A DNA stretch of 64,000 nt from Gigaspora rosea (GCA_003550325.1 QKWP01001242.1:68633-132632); one strand, 5' to 3'; shown: positions 1 through 11,208, numbered from the stretch's first letter. Notes: a model not told the origin generated them from the letters alone. Numbers and translations: made by a program.

Positions 1-108
1 ACTTTCTTTTAAGTTTATAAATTCTTTAAAATATTAATTTAGAACCTAGGTTCCAGAACCTAGGTTCTAAATTAATATTTTAAAGAATTTATAAACTTAA
101 AAGAAAGT
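1..108. repeat. Near-perfect 108-bp palindrome
   Basis: Two 53-bp arms are exact reverse complements around a 2-base centre (54-55). The centre holds two copies of AGAACCTAGGTTC-like sequence. The left arm starts at the first base of the window, so the repeat may extend further. It could form a cruciform or be a small foldback transposon; no target duplication can be checked. Confidence 0.85.
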
Positions 109-252
109 TTTTTGCTTTATGCTTATAATTAAAATTGTTCATAATTTTATAATTAATAACTTTAATTAAGAACTAAAAAATAAAAAATCAGTTTAAAAAT
201 TATTAATTTACTTAGAACCTATCAGAACCTAACTGGAACCTAACCAACCCTA

Positions 253-365
253 GTGTATACGTTCTTTTTCTACGCGTATACGCTTTATTTTTAGCGTATA
301 CGCTTGTGGCGCAAAATTAACAAGCATGTGTAATCGCGTATACGCGATATTTTGGGTGTATACGC
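253..365. repeat. Cluster of GCGTATACGC palindromes
   Basis: Five GTATAC-centred motifs lie within about 110 bp: GTGTATACG at 253, GCGTATACGC at 274 and 294, the 16-bp palindrome ATCGCGTATACGCGAT at 333-348, and GTGTATACGC at 356. A sixth GTATAC lies near 395. The clustering in AT-rich DNA is far from random. It may be a binding-site array or subterminal repeats of a transposon. Confidence 0.55.
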
Positions 366-492
366 TCTTGCATGGGTTAAGCCATTACGTTATTCGTATA
401 CATGATTTAAAAATATTTACAACATAAAAACTAAAATAAAAAAAAATAATTCGTCACACTATTCATGTTCATGTGTTAACGATATACTAAAT

Positions 493-571
493 ACCAATTT
501 AATTCGGTGGTTTACGTTACATCCTTCTCACAAAAGAGGGGAGGGGGCGTAAGCCACCGAATTACATTGGT
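493..571. repeat. Short inverted repeat (24-bp arms)
   Basis: Arm 493-516 and arm 548-571 pair at 22 of 24 positions, separated by 31 bases that include a G-rich run. The arms contain AATTCGGTGG and CCACCGAATT. This is probably a small foldback or MITE remnant. Nothing coding is evident here. Confidence 0.6.
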
Positions 572-1274
572 CTGGCCTAGTGGTAAATCAGATTTTTTTT
601 TATTTATTAAAACAAGAAATATAGAAAAGTACTTAGAATTACAGTACATTTCTCGGCATCTGATTGGCCCGCGTGACTCTATTCATCACGTATTGTCTAT
701 TTCTCACATATTATTGCATCACACTTGATATATTACCATAACTTTTCTGTCTCAATATTTAACGTGAGCTGTACTACGTAATCTTTTATGGCGTATAACG
801 AGCAAAAATAAAAACCAAAACCGTAGTAATTTACAGATACTATTATAAATGATAATAGAAACTTGATTTTTGGGCATATCTCAATGCAAATTCTCGCATA
901 TGTTTACTAAATATTTAGGACTTCCATTTTTTTTCGTAGGAATTTTTATTGTTGATAAAAAATTTTTTTTGCATGGTGATGATAATACCAACTTACAATT
1001 TTACTTTTTATTTCATCGAAAAGATTCTTTACAACAAATTTTATATACAGTGATATAATCTAATATAAAACATAAAAATTGTAAATATCTAAAGAAAAAG
1101 TTATACATTTAAATAATAAATAACTTATATAAACACAATACTACTTTGAACATAAAAAAAACCAGAATTTTTCTTTATCACAAACAAACAACAATTTAAA
1201 ATAAGAATTTTTTTATAAACATCTTTGAATAAACATCTTTGACAATATCTTTGACACATTAAAGTATCAACAAC
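572..1274. other. Intergenic stretch, nothing recognised
   Basis: AT-rich DNA downstream of the minus-strand gene at 1275-1799. Short open frames at 507-728 and 870-1058 have low-complexity Phe/Leu/Ile-rich translations and no recognisable domain, so they are not called. Confidence 0.5.
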
Positions 1275-1799
1275 CTATTCAGTTCCTTCAGGAAATACTT
1301 TCGATCGACGATTAGCATGACTTTTATGGATTTTTTCTTTTTCTTTATCCTTTTCGTCTAAAGTAGTTGTTAACTTTATTTGTTCAGTACGTAATCGATT
1401 AACTGAACTTTGTAAAAGTGCTAATTCAGTCCTTAATCCTTCGTCATTTTTTGAATTAAACTCGTCATCTTTATCAAAATAACCCCAATCGAATTGATAA
1501 TCCAAACCCTCATTATAATTAATACCTGAATCTTTCATTTGTTCTTCTAAAGTTTTAAGTAATTGGGTTGCATTTATTTGAGGAGTTTCGACTTCTGGTT
1601 CCGGATTTTTTTCTTGTAAAAGTGATATCAAACCGGTTATTCCGGTATTTACTGAACGAATAACTTCTATCGCATCCCTACGTTGTGCTGTTAAAAGTTC
1701 AACAACACGCATTAGACGCCGACATTCTTCTTCGTACACATTTTGGCCATGCTTTGTTGACTCTAAACTATGAGATTTGCGTCTGAGTATACCAAACAT
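1275..1799 (-). CDS. Hypothetical coiled-coil protein, 174 aa
   Basis: An uninterrupted single-exon frame whose translation is rich in Glu, Lys and Gln, unlike the surrounding Phe/Ile/Leu-rich random frames. Two helical, heptad-like stretches are visible: about residues 20-62 (Glu/Arg/Leu pattern around EECRRLMRVVELL) and about 120-160 (leucine-spaced LALLQSSVNRLR). An acidic linker with FDWGYFDKDDEF lies between them, and a basic tail follows. I do not recognise the family. The start at 1799 follows an AT-rich leader and precedes a basic N-terminus. It may be a small cytoplasmic or nuclear coiled-coil protein, but the function is unknown. Among the longer frames of the window it is one of very few with no sign of decay. 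Confidence 0.65.
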   Translation of the reverse strand: MFGILRRKSHSLESTKHGQNVYEEECRRLMRVVELLTAQRRDAIEVIRSVNTGITGLISLLQEKNPEPEVETPQINATQLLKTLEEQMKDSGINYNEGLDYQFDWGYFDKDDEFNSKNDEGLRTELALLQSSVNRLRTEQIKLTTTLDEKDKEKEKIHKSHANRRSKVFPEGTE

Positions 1800-2876
1800 T
1801 TTTTATTTAAAAAATTATTACAAGTTATTTTAATAAATGAAAAAGTGAAGACGACAATGAAATTTTCAGCAAATTTATTTTTTCAAATATTTTGATTAAT
1901 GCAAGGATGAAATATCAAGTGGTTATGTGTATGCAAGTACAGACGCCATGCATGTTAAGTAACTCATGCTAATGCAGTCTTTGGGAACAATAAGACAATA
2001 GGATTTCTTTATAGGTATTTATTTAAGAATTAAGTTTAACAATTTGTGTAACTGTATATATTTTCGGAGTAATTTGGCAGATCTTAACAATAGTTTCATT
2101 ACAATAACGCTTATCGTAATCGATAAACAACATAACCTCTACTTTTGCCAAAATTTCTTTCAAACAATTCGAATTCATTGTAGCTTCATCTTAAATTTTC
2201 TCTTTCGTAATGGTAATCCAGCAAATACAGTATTCGTAGGGCATATAAATTCACAGATATTGTGCATACGTACATTTAGAATTAGAAAACACATCGCTGC
2301 AATGAAATTTATAAGTTACTAGTGACCTACAGTAGGAATAGCCAATTATAAAGCTGCAGAAAGACGAAGCGTTATTTAGTATAGATTCTCACTGTCATTG
2401 TTTTATCTTCGGATGCTTACGGTTGCCCGCATGTTTTGTTTTAAGTATAGGAAGAAATCATTTTTGTTCAAGTTACAATTATTTAATGTTCCAACATTTA
2501 TTGTTTAAAGTCTTCTTGAAACTTTTTTTTTTTTTAAAAAAAAAGTACAGTATTTAAATAATCGGATTGGTACAGTATGGTAATAAATATATTTATAAAA
2601 TTTCCATATATAAAAAACCTTATCATTATATAATTATGTTGGGCGTTTTCTTTATTTATTTATATCATATATGTTACATTGTTGTAACGAGTAAAGTCAC
2701 AGACCAGAAATATGGAACAGGTCATTGACCAAAGCTGAGATAATTGAAACGGATTATTCTTACTGGGTCCCTGCAGTTTCTGGCCTGACTTACTCTGACT
2801 TGTTTTCGATAAATGATCTAACTCATTTACCTAATCAGTTTCTGGAATCAAAATTATGTACAGTTAGAGTTTGAAC
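1800..2876. other. Intergenic stretch, upstream of the 1275-1799 gene
   Basis: It probably contains the promoter of the minus-strand gene; no clear TATA or initiator can be assigned. A T14/A10 homopolymer junction lies near 2523-2547. The 92-codon frame at 2044-2322 has no recognisable domain and is treated as chance. Confidence 0.45.
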
Positions 2877-3260
2877 CAGTGTTGGAAATCTGTTTTGAAA
2901 TTTATTTTCTCATGAGAACAAATTTATTTATTTTAATTTTTTCATATATTCTCGTCAGTAAAATTTATTTATTCCATATTTTTTTAAAAAATTCTTGGTT
3001 CGGAACATATCGGAAATTTATTCAGATTTTTGTCCCAACCTTTCTCGTCCTTATGTTTAATAAATTTTCTTTTCGAATGATTTTGGAACTTCACTAGATT
3101 CCCATTGTTAATTTTATATAGTATTATGCTTTTATACTCATATAGAGAACATATTTTTCGATTATTATGTTCACAAAATTTTTTTTCATAGAAAACAGAA
3201 TATCAAATATACTCAAATTTAAAGGTATGTTCTCATGAGAATATGAGATTTCCAACATTG
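2877..3260. mobile_element. hAT-type MITE (384 bp) with exact 8-bp TSD
   Basis: The left end reads CAGTGTTGGAAATCT; the right end, reverse-complemented, reads CAATGTTGGAAATCT. A CTCATGAGAACA motif is repeated inverted near each end. The element is flanked by GTTTGAAC at 2869-2876 and 3261-3268, an exact 8-bp duplication. CAGTG-type ends plus an 8-bp duplication are the hallmark of hAT transposons. There is no transposase frame inside, so it is non-autonomous. Confidence 0.9.
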
Positions 3261-3479
3261 GTTTGAACCTAAATTCGGCCTTCTGATTTGAATCCGAATA
3301 TAAAAACCGAATCTACCGAATCTGTAGTATTTATGTGAACAATGATACTTATGTACTACTATCCACACACACTCATTGTCCGTCAGAAAAATGTTACTTT
3401 GAATACGTAATTCTGTAAAGTTACAATCGGTACATCTCAACTTCCACATTGATTTCAGAATATTTAATATCAAATTCAA

Positions 3480-4260
3480 AAATAAACCTTTTAAAAAAAT
3501 TCTTGTATTTCAAAACTGTGGGTTGCTTTAAAAGTGTTCAAAGATCGAAAAATCCTTCGAACAGCTCGTTTAAAAAACACGAACTAAGGTAGTTATATAA
3601 GCTTCGCTAAAATGGTATATTTAAAATAATTATTCGAATTCGTGAATAATAATTATACCATGCTATTAATCTAATTTACTTTGTTCGCTAATTTGGTTGG
3701 TTAAGTTGAGTTTTTTTTTTTTTACTCGACGTATTTTAAAATGAGCTATTCAAATTCATGAATTTTTGCTAACACTCTGTATTTCATTTATTCGTATTAA
3801 TTAGCTAGTGGTATAAAAATCTTATATTTCCGAGTTCATAAATAATCATTAATTAATTTTATTTTATTTGTTCATATTAATTTAGTTTTGTTAAATTCTT
3901 TTTTATCGATATACTATAATAAACCATTCGATTCATAGATATTAATCATATTCAACCTCTTATTTATTCGCTCTAAATACATGGGTATTGATCATACTCA
4001 ATCTTTTATTTATTCATTTAATGTTCATGGATATTGTTATTACTATTCATTTTGATTTTAGTTGATTGAGTATAAAGATCTTTCTAGTGGACGATGTATT
4101 TAAATAAACTATTAAAACTCATATATATTTGCGTAGTGTACTTCGCGTTACATTTATTCAAGTTAATTTTTTTTAATCATATTAATGTATTATTTAGTTA
4201 AAAGACTTTTGATTTGTGTTTAAAATTCATAAAATGAGCGATATTCGATTTATTGAAATA
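3480..4260. other. AT-rich stretch with degenerate tandem motifs
   Basis: No gene is seen. Phrases such as TTCATAGATATTAATCAT and TCTTATTTATTC recur about every 45-60 bp between 3920 and 4060, suggesting an old, diverged tandem repeat. Confidence 0.4.
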
Positions 4261-4261
4261 T

Positions 4262-4405
4262 TTTTAATATTAAGGGATTCGACATATCTCGTGATCCTGT
4301 GATCGGAATTGAGTGGTTTATACACAATTCGATTCGTCTTACCGAGACGAATCAATTGGTGACAAATTCGCATTTCCGATCATTGAATTATGAAATATCG
4401 ATATT
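4262..4405. repeat. Long imperfect palindrome with GTCTT..GAGAC core
   Basis: The centre at 4331-4353 reads as GATTCGTC, a short spacer, then GAGACGAATC. The arms continue outward with CCTGTGATCGGAATT on the left and TTCCGATCATTGAATTA on the right. The same core and arms recur at 33.0, 40.4, 40.6, 43.5, 55.38 and 55.57 kb and, as a half-site, at 20.5-21.0 kb. Confidence 0.6.
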
Positions 4406-4767
4406 TAAACGAATTTTTACTTTAAAAAAAAAAAAAACAGAGCACATAAATCCACCTTAGCGCGTTAAGTAACTTTGTTCGCATTAACAAATTCTACTAA
4501 AGTTCAAAACTTTTATGTAGCTTGATGACCCTTTTCTTAATTTATTTCACTTCAAATAAATAAAGGCTTATAAGTAGTGATGGGCAAATCCCGATTTTTT
4601 TAAAAATCCGCGCGTGATGCGGTGTTATTTTTAAAAATTTTCTGCGCATATCTGCATAACTTCCTTATGATCATCACCCCTGTTCTTCCATCCCTGTATG
4701 ATCATGATCCGATCATCTTAATTTGATCATCCTTAAATATCCCTTCCTAAAATATAATACCTATACC

Positions 4768-5039
4768 CAGTGTTGTCATGGGACACGGACACGGACGGCG
4801 GACAGTCCGGGACGGGACGTCCGGGACATGTCCGCCCAGAATTTTTTTTGTCCCGGACATTTTGCGACTCAACACGTGATCATCTACCAATAAAATTCGT
4901 ATAATTCCGCAATTTGATTGGTTTTACCCGGCGGACATGTATCATGTTGGGACATTATTGCGGACATGTCCCGGACGTCCCGTCCCGGACTGTCCGCGTC
5001 CCTGAAAAATCGGCGGGACAATGTCCGTGTACAACACTG
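4768..5039. mobile_element. hAT-type MITE (272 bp), GC-rich, exact 8-bp TSD
   Basis: The ends are CAGTGTTGTCATGGGACACG and, reverse-complemented, CAGTGTTGTACACGGACA. The flanks are CCTATACC at 4760-4767 and 5040-5047, an exact 8-bp duplication. The interior is a CpG-rich series of GGACAGTCCGGGACG-like inverted motifs, much richer in GC than its surroundings. That suggests a fairly recent insertion which has not yet lost CpG. A decayed relative lies at 60150-60530. Confidence 0.9.
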
Positions 5040-5071
5040 CCTATACCCACCCCATGTTATTGCCATATATA

Positions 5072-5362
5072 GGGGTCGTCTAAAGCCATGTGCCCACGTG
5101 ACATTTTCGTGTAAATCAACCAAACGGAGTCGCGAAATTTTGTTTACACGGATCAGCCCGAAGTCAAAAAACAAAAAAAACGCAAGAACATAAAAACGGC
5201 ATTCTAAACCTATCTTGGGCCATTAATAAAAAATGTCGGGAAGGTAATATTACCTATATTGGTCCTAACCCTAACCCCGACCCTAATGCTAAACAGTCTC
5301 TGATACGAATTTTAACTAAAATTTCAAAAAATCACGTGAGGTACATGGCTTTAGCCATCCCC
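5072..5362. mobile_element. TIR element (291 bp), CATATATA flanks
   Basis: The terminal repeats GGGGTCGTCTAAAGCCATGT and (reverse-complemented) GGGGATGGCTAAAGCCATGT extend further inward through CACGTGA. CATATATA occurs on both sides (5064-5071 and 5363-5370), consistent with an 8-bp TSD, although TATATA is self-complementary and a TA duplication is possible. The interior has a short CTAACCCTAACCCC telomere-like run. Confidence 0.75.
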
Positions 5363-5379
5363 CATATATAGATCTTTTC

Positions 5380-6130
5380 TTATTATTATCTATAGATATC
5401 CCGATTTCCATACTAAATTATCTGCGACGCATGAAAGTGAATTAGATTCATACTTGAACAATACTAAGCACGTGAAGCCTTTAAATATTATCGCAAATCT
5501 GCTAGCCCAATGAAGAGTTAGAAAGGCGGATTTCAAATTAATGCTTCGGGTGTGAGTCTTGAATTGGGTAAAGACGCGAGGGGAAAGTATATTGGTGTTG
5601 AAGGAAATGTGTATTAGTGGATAATGACCCGGGGAAATTGAGCTATCTAACATGTATAAAAGACAGATGTATACGCCCTTCTTGTATCTTTAGGTTTATC
5701 TGAGTGAATTCCTCTTTTATAATAAAGTCTTCTGTGTGATTTCTTTATATATCGTATCTGCTGATTATTGCATGATTTATTTATTTATTTATATATTGTA
5801 CTGAATGATTATTGCATATGAGTTTAACGATTGTTTATTTGATTTATTATTTTATCGTGATACACTATTCATTATTTGATTACATTATTCGTGATTACAT
5901 ATTTTCCTTCTTTATTTATTATAAACCCACCCTATCTTTTAATTCGAACTATCTAATATTCTTACAACCCGATATCCATCTAAGCCCATCCGAATTATCC
6001 AATCTTCGTTTACTATCCGAGTAGCTTAAACCGGCGTGTCTAATATCTCCCATTTTCGATAGTAACAGCGGGAATCACGCACGGATCCACGCGGGTTTCG
6101 CGGAATCAAGTAGAGTTCCTGAATTTTTCA
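5380..6130. other. Possible LTR-like remnant
   Basis: A TATAAAAGA box near 5655 and an AATAAAG polyadenylation-like signal near 5721 are followed by a GC-richer patch at 6028-6115. Before the box, the plus strand at 5395-5520 has a short protein-like stretch. This order resembles an LTR end of a retrotransposon, but paired LTRs, a primer-binding site and polyprotein domains cannot be shown. Otherwise nothing is recognised. Confidence 0.2.
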
Positions 6131-6402
6131 TGATTAATAAAATATATATCAGATATATAAATTATCACTAGAAATATAAATTCTCGTTAAAATAATAATT
6201 CTTATAAATATAAAAATGCTTATATAGTTTTTGCTACTTTTAAACCATTATTTGAATCTTATAATGATTAAATTTTATCAATTCAGATTTGCCTCAATTT
6301 GTTTTTATAATATTATTATAAATCGGGCTTATAATTTCTGATCAAATAGTCACTTTTATACTCAATAATCAGCTCGAATTTTATTTATCATTATCACTCA
6401 TA

Positions 6403-7501
6403 TGGTGCAGTGCAAAAAGGTTTGTACACCAAATTTAAATCAATTTTTTACTGTGATTGTAAATTAATAAATTATTAATAGTATGTATCAGATATATAAT
6501 TTTTTTATATTTTAATAAAATATCTTTTAAAATTAATTATTTATATTATTTTATTATATATTATAGTTATATATTATATAAAACTTTTTAATTCAAAAAA
6601 AAAATAAAAAAATTTTTTTTAAAAAAATCATATATTAGCTATTTTTAGACCAAATATGTAGTATAATGTACTTGTATTATGCAAGTGCCTTGGTGTCATG
6701 TAATAAATATACAATATAAATTTTATTAAATTTGAATTACAGGTTATAGAGAAATTAGGCTTCAAAGTTATTCAATTCAATTTAAAAAAATGCATTAAAA
6801 ATAGTATAATTTAATTTAAATTCTATATACTGAGCTAAGTTTTCAAATTTTAAAATAAACAAAATTATAAATTCTATTAAATTATATCTTTTAAATAAAA
6901 AAAAAGTTTAAAAATTCTAAGCAATAGTTTTTAAAAAATTTAATTTCAAAAATTTTTATAGATTTTTATATTTTAGAATTTAATATTTTTGCACATGTGC
7001 ACTATAACGCACCTTATATGATTTGGTGTAATATGAAATCAAAACAACCAAAATAACCCAGTTTTTTTTGTTAGGGCTAGGGTGAGATTAGAATAGTGTG
7101 TAGCTGAGAAAAGGGGCTTTATAGTAAAATTTTGCAAGGAATTTTTTTGTTAGAGCACAAAGAATGGTTTCATAAGCTTCTCGATTTTACATTACACCTG
7201 ATCCTATAATCTGATTGATTTATCAGATGGGTGCATTACAACTTATATGCACTAAATTATATAAACCTATATTTTATATGTTTTACTATATAAATCATAT
7301 AAATTTTTATTTATTAAATATTAAAAAAGTTGCTATTAATAAAATTTTTATTTTCTACAATATATAAAATAATTAAATAAAAGCCATAATAAACTTTCCC
7401 ATAATCTAAAATTCATATTTTTTTAAAAAAATTATTAGTTCATATGTAAAAAATTTTTTTATTAATTTTTTTTGGTGTACAAATCTTTTTGCACTAGACC
7501 A
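6403..7501. mobile_element. Non-autonomous TIR element, 1.1 kb, TA-flanked
   Basis: The left end TGGTGCAGTGCAAAAAGG and the reverse-complemented right end TGGTCTAGTGCAAAAAGA continue together through TTTGTACACC. A TA dinucleotide flanks each side (6401-6402 and 7502-7503), as in Tc1/mariner elements. The interior is AT-rich with no coding frame. Confidence 0.65.
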
Positions 7502-8925
7502 TATTAAATAATCACTGAAATTGGAGCTTTCACCTATATGGAACACAATATTCTTGTTGTATTATTTTATACAAGAAATTAAAAGTCTAAATTCACTACT
7601 TTATTAATAATAACAATTTAAAAAATTTATTTCAACATACAGTTTGTGCATTATTTCTATATATACGCACATTGTGATGGTTGTAGAATCAGGTCTATGG
7701 CTTAATTAAGTATATAGTAAATAAAATAATATTAAATAGCCTATGTGCAAGCAAAAATAATAAATCAATGCACCCTTCTTAATAATAATAATTCTTGGTA
7801 ATTGCTTGAATAAACTGATTCTAAATTTAAAATTAATGCATTTATATAGTATAGTAAAAGCTTTTACAATAATTATTTACTTATTACTTTGGTGATACAT
7901 TATATAATTATGTCAAATTTGTATTGGTGTTATTATCATAATTTATTGTAAAAATTCTGTTATAGACAAATTGTATTGGTGTAAATGCTTACCTTGGTAT
8001 TATATATATTGTTACAATAATATATAATTAGGTTTATACTTATAAAAATTTTAATTAAATAGAAAATTTAATAAGGCAATTTATAACAATAATATTTATT
8101 ATATAGTATGTTAGTAGTAGAAGGTTTTTTGCTATTTGGTTGGATAAACATGTGATAGGTATATTGTTAATTTGTTACATGATTAGTATAATAAAATAAT
8201 AAATTATAGAAATATTTGAAAATGTTGGATTATGTAATACTTGTCCTTTACTTATTGTTTTTAAATAATTAGTAGAGTAACGTAGTGATCAAATAATGTT
8301 ACAACTCTGAGGCACAGTAACCAACAAGCCAATCAGAGCCACTGCCATGTGGCACCTGATTGGTGGTGCGGGCTACTACGTTAGTCATTAATAAGCTTGT
8401 GATTTTAGTCATTGTAATAGGGTGTGACAAATTATTAATTGCCACCCATGTGTTTATAGTTAAAAAGGGTGTGATGTCAGACCCCTCCAAAATCTAAGGT
8501 AAATGATAAAAAATTTTGATGATGAAAGAATTTTGATTTGGCCTGAATTATAAATTTTTGGCCTGAATTATCATAATTTTGGCTTAATCATTTAGGCAGA
8601 AAATAATCGACAATGATGAAGAAAAATGATGAAAGATTTTTTAAAATTCAGAAGATGACTGTGCATCGATCATTTTAAAAATTTACCAATTAATTTTCAG
8701 AGTGAACCCAGAAAGTGGTGTTTTTCTGTAAAAAAAGTTGATTTTTTTATCAAAATTGTAAATTTTAAAAAATCCTGAATCTGAAAAATAAAATGAAAAA
8801 TCATTGTTAATTAATGAATATTTGACCAAATAGGCTGAAATTTTTATGGTAAACTCTCGAACAAATGTAAGCATGATAAGATTCTATTAGAAACAGAAAC
8901 AGATACAGATAATAATAAACAGTAG
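7502..8925. other. Intergenic stretch; one imperfect inverted repeat
   Basis: No gene is seen. An imperfect inverted repeat spans about 8276-8386 (GTAACGTAGT against ACTACGTTAG, with CCAATCAGAGCC against GGCACCTGATTGG inside). The 63-codon minus-strand frame over it is an accident of that repeat. Confidence 0.4.
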
Positions 8926-9276
8926 TACTAAATCACACCACTGGTGCCCAACACCAGTATGTGGTATAACGTAAAGATCAATATTAAAAAAATAACCAAA
9001 AAAACAAACAAAAGTTAAAGTTGATAAATGTTGAGTTAGAGTTAATAGTTAGGGTTAGGGTGAGGCATAGTATATAGTAAAATTTCGCAGGGGTTTTTTT
9101 TTTTAAAAAAAAAAGGTGGTTTCATAGATAAAATTTTGAGTTAGAAGGTATTTTTAAAAAAAATAACAAAACAACAAAAATTTTATGTTACACCTGATCT
9201 TTACTTTACACTGCATTTAAAATATTTGATTGGTGAAAATCATTGTGGTGTTGAGCACCAGTGGTGTGATTTAGTA
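8926..9276. mobile_element. TIR element (about 350 bp)
   Basis: The left end TACTAAATCACACCACTGGT and the right end (reverse complement) are identical over about 24 bases, including CACACCACTGGTGC. The interior holds TTAGGGTTAGGGTG and a T13/A10 junction. No clear TSD is visible. It lies just before the virus-like gene cluster. Confidence 0.7.
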
Positions 9277-9339
9277 AAACCGATAATAAATGTACAAAAA
9301 AATAATTATATATAGTAGATAAAAATTTGGTCATTAGCA

Positions 9340-10130
9340 GTAAATTAGTAAATAATCAAAAATCTATGTCCATCTGGAAAAACTACAATTGGCAAGAAAT
9401 TTTCTGAAAAACTCAAATACCAATTCATCAATAGCAGTTTTTTTATTAATATTTTGCAAAAAAAATTTATCTTAATAATACTATTCAAATTATTGAAATT
9501 TATCTTTTTAAAGATGAAATACTCAATAATCCATTTTAAGGGAGTAACAAAAATCAGGTGATTTTCTGGGGGTAAAAAAAGTTGAAATTATATATAAGAA
9601 CCTGACTCTATATATATTAAAAAATAGGAGGTAGGCCTCTGATAAAAAATAATCAGGTGATTAAAGAAATTGAATATATTAATCAATTTTATCAAAATTT
9701 AATAATAAGCCAGAGAGCTTCTGAAATTGCGAAAGTACCAAAAATTCAATCTATAATCAACGAGGTAATTCAAACAATTACCAAAAAGAAAGAATTTGTC
9801 ATTGTGGGTCATGATACAACAACTAAAATTTTACCAGATGCTGAAATCAAATTGGTACTTGATGCAGAAATCGAAACTAAATTATATCAAAGATCCAAAC
9901 AGATACTTGATATAGAATGTGAAGTAAGAATGAATCCAAGTAATTAGTTAGATGATCTAGCTGGAATAGAAATAATTGGAAAAGTTTTATCAGATATTTT
10001 AAACCGAGATTTTGATATGTATGATTTAGTATTGGAAGCAAAGAAAGTTGCTCTATTATTAATACTTTAAATTTATCTATTGATCAAATGTTAACAAAAA
10101 TATTAAAACATGTTTACTGGTATAATTTTA
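9340..10130 (+). pseudogene. Cytidylate-kinase-like gene, broken
   Basis: A P-loop (PSGKTT, 9370-9387) starts a stretch continuing with GKKFSEKL, as at the N-terminus of cytidylate kinases. In another frame, 9657-9947 carries GHDTTTKILPDAEIKL followed by LYQRSKQ, matching the family's GRD..T.VLPDA.lK..L and R..kQ region. A C-terminal LNLSIDQMLTKIL follows near 10070-10105 in a third frame, like the family's terminal DST-x-LSI-x-x-V helix. The enzyme transfers phosphate from ATP to CMP/dCMP. At least two frameshifts, stops (including TAG at 9945-9947) and loss of the first P-loop glycine show it is dead. A 12-bp direct repeat AATCAGGTGATT at 9552 and 9651 brackets an extra 87 bp. It is the first recognisable gene of the 9.3-18.2 kb cluster. 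Confidence 0.6.
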
Positions 10131-10189
10131 GTAACAATAATTTATTGCATGTTATTATTTTTGTATTTATTTTTATTATTTACAAAAGT

Positions 10190-10216
10190 CTAACTAGTAC
10201 TTATAGTACCAGTTAG
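10190..10216 (+). terminator. Intergenic hairpin 1
   Basis: An 11-bp stem with one mismatch (CTAACTAGTAC / GTACCAGTTAG) and a 5-base loop, followed by AATTTTAATT. It lies between the kinase-like pseudogene and the next gene. It matches the other boundary hairpins of the cluster. Confidence 0.6.
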
Positions 10217-10252
10217 AATTTTAATTGCATATTTAATCAATTAACCAATTTT

Positions 10253-10738
10253 ATTTTCAAAATACCAAAAGTTGCAAGTTCTTATAAACAAAAAAGAGCT
10301 GCCAAAAGAGAAGCAATTGAAAATGATAATTTTTAAGAAGAATCATCTAGCAGATATAATAATATTGAATCTACTGTTGAAGAACTTATCGACTATGAAA
10401 ATTGGCAAATTACAAATTATGTTTCTGACAAAGCATTTATTTACATATTTCCTGATCTTGAAAAAAGATATGAATTTATATCAAATCTTTTGGAATTTCA
10501 TCAAAAATGTCTTGAAAATTATGAACATATTGAAAGAGATATATTACCAAAAAATCGACAAGATGACTTATTCAGAGATGCTCAAGATTGGAGAAAAAAT
10601 GTTTTGAATGGTCCAAAGCATGGTACAAGATTTCAAATATCTCAATTGGAAAAATCATTAAAAGATTTAGAAAATAAAATTGATGAATTTTATGAAAACC
10701 AAAAAAAAAATTCTGAACAAAAAAATAATAATGAATAA
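10253..10738 (+). pseudogene. Unrecognised helical protein gene, one in-frame stop
   Basis: One reading frame runs from about 10253 to 10738 with a single in-frame TAA at 10334-10336. The translation is charged and helical: basic near the start (KQKRAAKREAIEN), then a region with tryptophan and aromatic residues (about 10390-10600), then a Lys/Glu coiled-coil-like tail ending in Asn-rich sequence. No start ATG remains; ATT at 10253 may be a mutated ATG. I do not recognise the family. It is flanked by the same kind of hairpin on both sides (10190 and 10785), so it belongs to the same co-oriented cluster. Confidence 0.55.
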
Positions 10739-10784
10739 TCAAGTTTATTATTAATCAAAATTATTATTATACTTTATTTTGTAT

Positions 10785-10810
10785 CTATCTATTTATTATT
10801 GACCAGATAG
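10785..10810 (+). terminator. Intergenic hairpin 2
   Basis: A 6-bp stem, CTATCT / AGATAG, with a 14-base loop and then AATTTTTTG. It is weaker than the others, but sits at the same place relative to a gene end and to the next ATG 13 bases on (10823). Confidence 0.4.
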
Positions 10811-10822
10811 AATTTTTTGTAT

Positions 10823-11090
10823 ATGTGCAAACAATGTTGTTGCAATCGAAAAACAATTTACAAAAGCTCACAACTTTAGCAGTCATAACAGAATTTTTAT
10901 ATAATTTTACTATTTCATCTATCATCATTAAAAATCAATCTGTATGGATGAGAAGAAGCATTCGAAAAAAAATCACCAGCCTAAATATATTTTTAAACAA
11001 AAGTATATGAAAAAATCAAAATTACCATCCTTCTATTATGAAAATTGTAACGCATTTCAACATTTCAAAACTTGTCTTTTGCAGAAATAA
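10823..11090 (+). pseudogene. Short unrecognised gene fragment
   Basis: An ATG at 10823 opens a Cys-rich start (MCKQCCCNRK) that stops early. A second frame, 10944-11090, is Lys-rich. Both follow the boundary hairpin directly, as the other cluster genes do. The inverted-repeat element beginning near 11095 cuts off whatever followed. No family is recognised. Confidence 0.3.
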
Positions 11091-11100
11091 ATTATGGGAA

Positions 11101-11140
11101 TTGCTATTCGCACCATGGATTTTTGCTATTCGCACCATGG
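11101..11140. repeat. 18-bp direct repeat
   Basis: TTGCTATTCGCACCATGG occurs at 11101-11118 and 11123-11140, inside the left part of the inverted-repeat element that runs into the assembly gap. Confidence 0.7.
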
Positions 11141-11208
11141 TTACACAAGAATTTCTATTTTTAGAATTCAAAATAATATATGCACTTATGTTACACAAAG
11201 GCTCAGTG

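Noticed and set aside
571-595. tRNA A-box-like TGGCCTAGTGG
   Set aside because: No B box or cloverleaf follows within a plausible distance.
4884-5193. Overlapping 91-96-codon frames on both strands
   Set aside because: They lie inside the GC-rich hAT MITE and reflect its inverted repeats.
5262-5290. Telomere-like CCTAACCCTAACCCC (also near 9050, 11380, 62100, 63137)
   Set aside because: Each is one to three degenerate units, most of them inside TIR elements; not interstitial telomere arrays.
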